Source of the DNA: Gemmataceae bacterium
Lineage (GTDB): Bacteria > Planctomycetota > Planctomycetia > Gemmatales > Gemmataceae
DNA: 10,200 nt
Direction: 5' to 3'
NCBI GenBank assembly: GCA_947474875.1
Contig: CANJKY010000053.1
Location: 1 to 10,200, forward strand
The notes under the pieces are model-generated. The model was not told where the DNA came from. It worked only from the letters and a program-made list of their open reading frames with translations, and made no database searches. Position 1 is the first letter of the stretch, and each line of letters starts with the position of its first letter. Shown here piece by piece: positions 5,153 through 10,200 of the stretch. The position numbers and the translations under genes are program-made.

Positions 5153-6364
5153 TCAGGATGATGTGGACCGCCGCACTTTTTCTTCGGCTTCCGAACGAGT
5201 CGTTAGTACTCCGTCGAGCTGGAGAGTGCGGATTTCGTCGAGCAACCGCTTGAACTGCGGACCGGGTTTCAGCCCCATCGCCTTCAGGTCGTCGCCGGTG
5301 AGCAACGGCGAAGGGTTGAACGCCTCCGGCGGGTGATCGCGGAGCAACCCTTCCCAGTGGGCGAGGGTGTCGGGGTCGGCCCCGTCAGCCCGGTGAAGCG
5401 CGATCAGGTCGTGAATCGCCGGGTGCGTGAGCAGCGGATAGAGAATACTCCGGGGCTTGTCTCGGTAGAAGCTGTGATCGTTCCGCGCGTACAGCCAGGA
5501 GATGCGCTCGTACTCCTCGTTCGATAAGCGGAGCCGCCGGCAAATGGCGCCGATACCCGGTCCGGCCGTCCGAATGAGCGCGGTGAAAGCCAATTGGAAT
5601 GACGCATGAGTAGGCAACCTCCCGACCGCTTCGCACGTCCGCTCCCACTCGACCGGACTGCGGTCCACTTCCGGCAGGATGTGTTCGACCAGCCCGACTT
5701 CGCCGAGCAGTCGTACCCCGCGTTCGCGGTGTTTGTTCGTGAGGATCTTCCGCAACTCCTCGGCGATCCGCTCGGCGCTGACGGCACGGATCTGCGGGGC
5801 CATCTCCCGCGCCGCGGCGATGGTGGCCGGGTCGATGGTCAGCTCGAACCGAGCCGCCATCCGCACCGCTCTGAGGATTCGTAGTTTATCTTCAGTGAAC
5901 CGCGCCACCGGGTCGCCGATCGCCCGCAACACCTTCGCTTTCAGGTCCGCCGCCCCGCCCACGTAATCGATCACCTGGCCGGCGACCGGGTCGAAGAACA
6001 TGCCGTTGATGGTGAAGTCGCGGCGGGCGGCGTCCTCCTCGGGTGAACTGAACGTGACCGAGTCCGGCCGCCGGCCATCGGTGTAGGTGCCGTCGCTGCG
6101 GAACGTGGCGACCTGCACCTTCAACCACTCGCCCTGCGCGTCCTTCGGCCCGAGTACCTCGACCACACCGAAGCTGGCCCCGAAGCTGTGCGTGCGGCGG
6201 AATAGGGCCTTGACCTGATCCGGTGTGGCGGACGTGGCGACATCGTGATCGGCCGGCATCAGGCCGAGCAACTCGTCGCGGACGCACCCGCCGGCGAACA
6301 GGGCCTGGTGCCCCTCGCGTTGCAGCTTCGACACCACCTCGATGGCGAACTCGCGCTCGGTCAT
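5153..6364 (-). CDS. cca: CCA tRNA nucleotidyltransferase / poly(A) polymerase family
   Basis: A class II nucleotidyltransferase that adds CCA to tRNA 3' ends, or possibly a related poly(A) polymerase. Numbering from the ATG at 6364, the head domain has GGCVRDELLG at 25-34 and the metal-binding carboxylates D39 and D41 in ADHDVATSA. The nucleotide-binding EEDAARRDFTINGMFFD is at 109-125, and FTEDKLRILRAVRMAARF at 156-173 followed by RIAEELRKIL marks the neck. The body (about 200-403) is helical and diverged. Family conservation begins at MTEREFAIEVV, so I prefer this start. A GTG at 6400 would add 12 residues and overlap the ruvX stop as GTGA, and cannot be ruled out because neither has a clear ribosome site. 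CCA-adding and A-adding activities are not separable by eye; the tRNA in this window needs CCA addition. Confidence 0.9.
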   Translation of the reverse strand: MTEREFAIEVVSKLQREGHQALFAGGCVRDELLGLMPADHDVATSATPDQVKALFRRTHSFGASFGVVEVLGPKDAQGEWLKVQVATFRSDGTYTDGRRPDSVTFSSPEEDAARRDFTINGMFFDPVAGQVIDYVGGAADLKAKVLRAIGDPVARFTEDKLRILRAVRMAARFELTIDPATIAAAREMAPQIRAVSAERIAEELRKILTNKHRERGVRLLGEVGLVEHILPEVDRSPVEWERTCEAVGRLPTHASFQLAFTALIRTAGPGIGAICRRLRLSNEEYERISWLYARNDHSFYRDKPRSILYPLLTHPAIHDLIALHRADGADPDTLAHWEGLLRDHPPEAFNPSPLLTGDDLKAMGLKPGPQFKRLLDEIRTLQLDGVLTTRSEAEEKVRRSTSS

Positions 6365-6396
6365 ACCGGACAGGATAGACGAAGTGCGGCGGCGGT

Positions 6397-6822
6397 TCAC
6401 CCCGGCGGGCAGCCGGCGTCCAGATACGCCTGCAATATCAGCATCGCCGCCAACTTATCGCGGCGTTCCTTCCGCTGCTTGTGGGTCAAGCCGGCGGCCC
6501 AGAGCATCTCCTCGGCGGCGGCGGTGGTGCAGCGTTCATCGTGGTACACGACAGGCAAGCCGGTGACGCTCGTCAGCCACGCGCCGTACTCCCGCGCCTC
6601 CTTCGCCTTCACCCCCTCGTCGCCGTTCATGTGGACCGGCAGGCCGACGACGATGCCGGTGATCGACTCCTGCTGACACAGGCGGGTGAAGAACGCGGCG
6701 TCCTTGTCCGGCGACTTGCGGGTGTACGTTTCGAGCGGGGAGGCCAGGGTGCGGTCGGCGTCGCACACCGCCAAGCCGACGCGGACGGTGCCGGTGTCCA
6801 CACCTAACAGGCGGCCGGTCAC
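6397..6822 (-). CDS. ruvX: RuvX/YqgF, RNase H-fold putative resolvase
   Basis: YqgF-family proteins have an RNase H-like fold; they are described as putative Holliday junction resolvases and have been linked to 16S rRNA 5' maturation. The 141-residue length is normal. The first strand carries LLGVDTGTVRVGLAVCD (5-21) with the catalytic D9. VVGLPVHMNG (58-67), DERCTT (95-100) and DKLAAMLILQAYLD (122-135) are the other conserved blocks and supply the remaining acidic residues. The start is a GTG whose bases overlap the manC stop (GTGA), which fixes the frame and implies translational coupling. A longer frame reading on into manC is an out-of-frame shadow. Identification is firm; the biological role in this organism is known only by family. 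Confidence 0.92.
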   Translation of the reverse strand: MTGRLLGVDTGTVRVGLAVCDADRTLASPLETYTRKSPDKDAAFFTRLCQQESITGIVVGLPVHMNGDEGVKAKEAREYGAWLTSVTGLPVVYHDERCTTAAAEEMLWAAGLTHKQRKERRDKLAAMLILQAYLDAGCPPG

Positions 6823-7904
6823 AGGTATTCTCCCCGTTCCTTCTTCAGCCGCTCGACGATCTCCTTCACCCGCGCCTCGTCCGACTTGCGGGCCACCAGC
6901 GTGGCGTTGCCGGCCTGCACGATGAGCAGGTCGCTCACCCCGATGGTGGCGATCAGGTGGTCGCCCTCGGCGGACACCACACAGCCGGACGAGTCGAGCA
7001 GTAGCGTCCGCCCCTGGGTGGTGTTGCCGGCGGCGTCTTGCGGGTTGTGCCGCTCGAGCGCAAGCCAACTGCCCACGTCGTCCCAGGTGTACGGCGCCCG
7101 CAACACCCGCACCCGCCCGGCCCGGCCGGCGTCCTGCATCACCGCGTAGTCGACGCTCGTGCCCTTGATTGCCTCGTACTCCGCGGCGAACACCGCGGCC
7201 CGGTCCGGGGTGTTCCAGGCGGTCGCGATCCGCACGCACGCATCGTGGATGTCCGGCCGGTTCGCCTTCAACTGCCCGAGAATGGTCCGCGCCTTCCACA
7301 CGAAGATGCCGCTGTTCCAGTCGTACTCGCCGGACGCCACGAACTGCTCGGCCACCTCCGCCGTCGGCTTCTCTTTGAACTCCCGCACGGCGAACAGCGG
7401 CACTCCGCTGCGTTCCCCGACTGCCTCCCCGCGGTGGATGTACCCGTACCCGGTGCTGGCGAAGGTCGGGCGGATGCCGAACGTGAACAGGCAGTCCGGG
7501 AACTCGGCGGCGAACTGCTCGGCCGCGTGCAGCGCCCGCTGGAACTCCCGTTCCGGCTCGATCAGGTGATCCGCCGGCAGCACGGCGATGGTGGCGTCCG
7601 GGTCGGTGGCTGCGATGAGCGCGGCCCCCAGCCCGACGCACGGGGCGGTGTCGCGGCGGAACGGCTCGCCGACGATCTGCCCCCGCGGCACCTCCGGCAA
7701 CTGGCTCGCCGTTTCGTCCACATACGCCGCCCCGGTGACGACCCACGTCCGCTCCGGCGGAATGACAGCGGCGGTGCGGTCGAGTGTGCCTTGCAGCAGC
7801 GACCGCTCGCCGGCGAACGTGAGGAACTGCTTCGGTCGGGCGTTGCGGCTGCGGGGCCAGAACCGCGTCCCGCCGCCGCCGGCCATGATCATCGCGTGGA
7901 GCAT
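6819..7904 (-). CDS. manC: ManC, mannose-1-phosphate guanylyltransferase
   Basis: Makes GDP-mannose from mannose-1-phosphate and GTP, the donor for mannosylated glycans and the precursor of GDP-fucose and related sugars. Visible family motifs are the nucleotide-binding MAGGGGTRFWPRSR (7-20) with PKQFL (24-28), VLPADHLI (108-115), FKEKP (176-180) in the sugar site, WNSGIFVWK (196-204), SVDYAVMQ (250-257) and WDDVGSW (274-280). At 361 residues it has only the transferase domain; the C-terminal cupin isomerase domain of bifunctional ManC/AlgA enzymes is missing. The gene starts 14 bases after the UDP-sugar pyrophosphorylase stop and ends overlapping ruvX by four bases. The pairing with that enzyme suggests a nucleotide-sugar supply operon. 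Confidence 0.94.
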   Translation of the reverse strand: MLHAMIMAGGGGTRFWPRSRNARPKQFLTFAGERSLLQGTLDRTAAVIPPERTWVVTGAAYVDETASQLPEVPRGQIVGEPFRRDTAPCVGLGAALIAATDPDATIAVLPADHLIEPEREFQRALHAAEQFAAEFPDCLFTFGIRPTFASTGYGYIHRGEAVGERSGVPLFAVREFKEKPTAEVAEQFVASGEYDWNSGIFVWKARTILGQLKANRPDIHDACVRIATAWNTPDRAAVFAAEYEAIKGTSVDYAVMQDAGRAGRVRVLRAPYTWDDVGSWLALERHNPQDAAGNTTQGRTLLLDSSGCVVSAEGDHLIATIGVSDLLIVQAGNATLVARKSDEARVKEIVERLKKERGEYL

Positions 7905-7918
7905 GGAGAGATCCGTGA

Positions 7919-9292
7919 TTACGAAAGGTACATCGGCTCATCGACGACCAGCCCCGGCGGCAGCTTGTCCGCCAGTTCCGCCGCGTCGAGGGCGAACGAC
8001 GGGGCGATTTCCACCGCCACCCCGTCGGCCACCGCCACGCCGGCGGAAGCCAACCACCGCCGCGCCCGGTCGGTCATCAGGCGGCGACAGGAATCGATTG
8101 AGTCGTTCCCAGTGGCGTTCTTCAGCGGGGCAAACTCGTCCTCGCGGGTCGTCTGCACGGCCAGCCAGCGGTCGGCCAGCGGCAGAGCGTCGAAGACGAA
8201 CAGCTCGAACTTGAGCGCGTTCACACTCTCCGAAGTGATGGTCTCGCCGGTGGCCGGATCGTAGTGTTCCACCTTCTTCCGAGCGACGTGGTAGGCCAGC
8301 CGATCGACCCCGGTCGTCACCCGCTCAAGGAACTCGACGCTGAAGCAGTGGATGGCCGGGTTGCCGGCGCGGAATGCCAGGGTGCCGTCTGCCGTCCGCT
8401 CCTCGTTCATCTCCGCCGGCATGTCGGAGTACTCGATGATCCCGCACCGCCTGTCGATCTCGGCCAGGATGCCCACCTTCTCGGCCGGGTCGTCCTTGAA
8501 CACCACCTTGGACGACACCTCGGCCCGCGTCTCGATGTGCCGGCCGACGAACGCCGGGTCGCACACGTGTACCAGCGGGTTGTCCACCTGGAAGTAGAAA
8601 ACGTGTTTGACGCCGGCGGCTTTCAACTCCGGCAGCAGCCCGGTGTCGGTGAGCGCCGTGAGCGTGCCGCCGTGCCCGTTCGGGCTGAGGAACAACTCGC
8701 CCGGCTTCTCTAACAGCAGCTTGCCGGTGGCCAGGTCGAGCGCGGGCATCGTCCCCTGTTGGAAGAACTGCACCTGCTCCGGCATCAGGCCGAAGTAGTG
8801 TTCGCCCTCGAAGTATTCGACGGTGTCGGCGTGGGTGGCGTGGCTGGTCATCACCAGGAACGGCACCGGCTTGCCGTACCGCCGGCCGAGGGCCATCACC
8901 TTCTCGGCGTGGATACGGAACAGCGTGGCCCCGCTCACCGGGCCGATCGGAAACAGGCCCTTCGGCTTGTCGAACCCGAGCCTGCTGCCCTGCCCGCCGG
9001 CCACCACCAGCGCCGCCACCTCACCATTCCGCATGGCCTCCTCGCCGATTGCGACGGCGGCATCGGTGGGCTGTTCGACCGTGAGCGGGGCGATGAGGTC
9101 CCGCGGGGGCAGGGCGGTGTGTGGCTCGTCCCGCCGGGCGTAAAGCTGCTCCAGTTCCGTTAAATCGACGCCGGCTAACTGATCGACTAGATGCGCCCGC
9201 TCAGCGGCTGTCATTCGGTCCCAGCCGATCAGCACGTGCTCCTGCTGGTGCCGCCGCAGGCGGTGGACGAGGTCGGTGGGCGGGGAGATCAT
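7919..9292 (-). CDS. UDPGP-family UDP-sugar pyrophosphorylase, UAP1-like
   Basis: A 457-residue nucleotidyltransferase of the UDPGP type 1 family, the group of eukaryotic UDP-N-acetylglucosamine and UDP-glucose pyrophosphorylases. The UTP loop is VVAGGQGSRLGFDKPKGLF (96-114), close to the eukaryotic AGGQGTRLG-x-PKG pattern. PNGHGG (204-209) corresponds to the uracil/sugar-binding PNGNGG, FQVDNPLV (234-241) to the metal-binding VDN, and KFELFVFD (361-368) to the KxExFVFD block near the C-terminus. Most bacteria use GlmU or GalU for these reactions. The product is likely UDP-GlcNAc, UDP-GalNAc or UDP-glucose, undecided here. I chose the ATG at 9292, preceded by GGAG; reading in frame further upstream runs through the repeat hairpin and across the MBL gene in the wrong frame. 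Followed closely by manC. Confidence 0.9.
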   Translation of the reverse strand: MISPPTDLVHRLRRHQQEHVLIGWDRMTAAERAHLVDQLAGVDLTELEQLYARRDEPHTALPPRDLIAPLTVEQPTDAAVAIGEEAMRNGEVAALVVAGGQGSRLGFDKPKGLFPIGPVSGATLFRIHAEKVMALGRRYGKPVPFLVMTSHATHADTVEYFEGEHYFGLMPEQVQFFQQGTMPALDLATGKLLLEKPGELFLSPNGHGGTLTALTDTGLLPELKAAGVKHVFYFQVDNPLVHVCDPAFVGRHIETRAEVSSKVVFKDDPAEKVGILAEIDRRCGIIEYSDMPAEMNEERTADGTLAFRAGNPAIHCFSVEFLERVTTGVDRLAYHVARKKVEHYDPATGETITSESVNALKFELFVFDALPLADRWLAVQTTREDEFAPLKNATGNDSIDSCRRLMTDRARRWLASAGVAVADGVAVEIAPSFALDAAELADKLPPGLVVDEPMYLS

Positions 9293-9303
9293 TGGGTGCT
9301 CCG

Positions 9304-9366
9304 GGGAGCCGCGACCGCCGGGGAGTGGGCCTACAAACACCCCGCTCCCCGGCGGTCGCGGCTCTC
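9304..9366. repeat. Strong GC-rich hairpin, palindromic copy of the repeat
   Basis: Arms 9306-9325 and 9345-9364 are perfectly complementary over 20 bases. Three further pairs close the loop side after a U-G/A-C step, one more pair lies outside, and the 11-base loop is 9330-9340. It occupies most of the 80-bp gap between the PhnP-like gene and the UAP1-like gene. No U-run follows in the direction of transcription, so it is not a normal terminator. The GGAG ribosome site of the downstream gene sits at its base. The right arm shares 23 of 25 bases with the copy at 1267-1291. Confidence 0.85.
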
Positions 9367-9372
9367 GTCTCA

Positions 9373-10158
9373 TCAGAACGGAATCCGCAGCCCGTCGTGT
9401 GCAAGTCCCACGCCCGGCGGGAGCGGGGGCAGCGCGTCGTAGTCCCACTTGTGCGACAGGTGGGTGAAGTACGTCCGCTTCGGCCGCAGGCGTTCGACCA
9501 CCCTCAGCGCCTCGTCCAGCCCGAAGTGCGACGGGTGCGCCTCCCCCGGCCGCAGGCAGTCTAACACGAGCGTGTCCAGCCCCTCCAGTAGCCGCCAACT
9601 GCCGTCCGGGATCTTGTTCACGTCGGTGCAGTACGCCAGGTCGCCGAACCGGAACCCGAGTACGTCGAACCGCCCGTGGACGAGGGGGATCGGAATGATC
9701 CGCTGGCCGAATAGGTCGAACGGCTCGGCGGTGATGCGGCGGAACTGCAACTGCGGCAGTACGAACGCCATGTTCGGGTCGGCCGGCGGGTGGAAGGCGT
9801 AGCTGAACGCCTGGCGGATGACCTCCTCCACGTCGTCGGTGCAGTAGATGGGCAGCGGGCCTTTCAGTATGTGCGGGAACACGCGGGCGTCGTCCAGCCC
9901 GAACAGGTGATCGACGTGGTAGTGGGTGTACAGGACCGCGTGGACCAGCTTCACCCGCTCGCGGACCAGTTGCAGCCGCAGCTCCGGGCTGGTGTCGATC
10001 AGCACCGTCCCGCCGGGCACGGTCAGCAGGGCCGAACTGCGGGTGCGGCTGTTCCGCGGGTCGGGCGAGGTACACACCCGACATTCACAGCCGATCATCG
10101 GCACGCCCATGGACGTACCTGACCCGAGAATCGTGAGCGACCGCGGCGGAGGACTCAT
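9373..10158 (-). CDS. MBL-fold metallohydrolase, PhnP-like phosphodiesterase
   Basis: A 261-residue metallo-beta-lactamase-fold hydrolase resembling PhnP, the cyclic ribose phosphodiesterase of the C-P lyase pathway, within the wider RNase Z-like group. The binuclear metal motif is THYHVDHLFGLDD (78-90), giving H79, H81, D83 and H84; further ligands are likely H161 and D179. GCECRVC (23-29) has the same C-x-C-x2-C arrangement as the extra structural zinc site of PhnP (C24, C26, C29), and FTHLSHKWD (231-239) matches PhnP's THISHQFD, which supplies the fourth ligand. HPSHFGLDEAL (208-218) aligns with the active-site histidine loop. No phosphonate genes are near, so the substrate is open. The ATG lacks a clear ribosome site. 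It is first in this gene series within the window. Confidence 0.88.
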   Translation of the reverse strand: MSPPPRSLTILGSGTSMGVPMIGCECRVCTSPDPRNSRTRSSALLTVPGGTVLIDTSPELRLQLVRERVKLVHAVLYTHYHVDHLFGLDDARVFPHILKGPLPIYCTDDVEEVIRQAFSYAFHPPADPNMAFVLPQLQFRRITAEPFDLFGQRIIPIPLVHGRFDVLGFRFGDLAYCTDVNKIPDGSWRLLEGLDTLVLDCLRPGEAHPSHFGLDEALRVVERLRPKRTYFTHLSHKWDYDALPPLPPGVGLAHDGLRIPF

Positions 10159-10179
10159 CCAGCCATGTTAAGAACGAAC

Positions 10180-10200
10180 CCCCGGCGGGTCACGCCGGGG
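10180..10200 (-). terminator. GC-rich hairpin at the window edge, possible terminator
   Basis: CCCCGGCG (10180-10187) and CGCCGGGG (10193-10200) form a perfect 8-bp stem with a five-base loop, and the stem may continue past the window. On the minus strand it is followed after one G by TTCGTTCTT, a moderately T-rich tail, and then by the start of the PhnP-like gene about 20 bases on. It could end an upstream minus-strand gene outside the window, or be another dispersed repeat. Confidence 0.4.

Noticed and set aside
6823..7941. ruvX frame extended upstream into a 514-aa protein
   Set aside because: The added part is an Arg/Gly-rich out-of-frame reading of manC. The GTG overlapping the manC stop is the real start.
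7038..8264. Plus-strand open frame of 408 codons
   Set aside because: Antisense to manC and the UAP1-like gene; composition is that of a shadow frame.
9304..9366. Intrinsic terminator after the PhnP-like gene
   Set aside because: The stem is strong but is followed by CCCGGAGCACC on the coding strand, without a U-tract.
9293..10084. N-terminal extension of the UAP1-like frame, making a 721-aa fusion
   Set aside because: The extension is in the wrong frame of the PhnP-like gene and of the hairpin repeat. The ATG at 9292 has a ribosome site and fits the family's N-terminus.

Overview
The window is GC-rich, gene-dense chromosomal DNA. I think it comes from a planctomycete of the Gemmata type. 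Four things point that way: a secreted protein whose leader ends in a VAAPVPKG stretch, a eukaryote-like UDP-sugar pyrophosphorylase, very long antisense reading frames caused by high GC, and a GC-rich interspersed repeat that I associate from memory with Gemmataceae. This assignment is inference from style and content; no marker gene proves it. I see no transposase, integrase, phage gene or CRISPR array.

Layout from left to right. One plus-strand gene for a small secreted protein (51-683) converges on a minus-strand tRNA-Val(UAC) (695-766). Everything else is on the minus strand, so it is transcribed from high to low coordinates. In that order an iron-sulfur cluster (ISC) locus runs iscR-type regulator (4997-4524), iscS (4511-3294), iscU (3163-2747), an FkbM-family methyltransferase (2620-1757), iscA (1708-1298), hscB (1264-782), then the tRNA. 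IscS strips sulfur from cysteine, IscU is the scaffold for the nascent cluster, IscA is an A-type carrier, HscB is the J-protein that recruits an Hsp70 to IscU, and the Rrf2/IscR protein probably senses cluster supply. The methyltransferase is foreign to this pathway. hscA and ferredoxin are not in the window.

The right half is a second minus-strand series: a PhnP-like metallo-beta-lactamase-fold phosphodiesterase (10158-9373), a UAP1-like UDP-sugar pyrophosphorylase (9292-7919), manC mannose-1-phosphate guanylyltransferase (7904-6819), ruvX/yqgF (6822-6397) and a CCA-adding nucleotidyltransferase (6364 or 6400 down to 5153). The last four are tightly packed, with a 14-base gap and GTGA overlaps, and look like one operon mixing nucleotide-sugar supply with nucleic-acid housekeeping. 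A 155-bp, relatively AT-rich gap (4998-5152) separates the two series and is the best place for the ISC promoter.

Most of the window is recognisable housekeeping. The less ordinary parts are in the short intergenic gaps: a 29-bp-arm inverted repeat with G-quadruplex motifs filling the iscS-iscU gap, a shared GC-rich repeat placed just upstream of the start codons of hscB and the UAP1-like gene, and a consensus TATAAT upstream of iscA. I do not see a convincing new multi-gene system.
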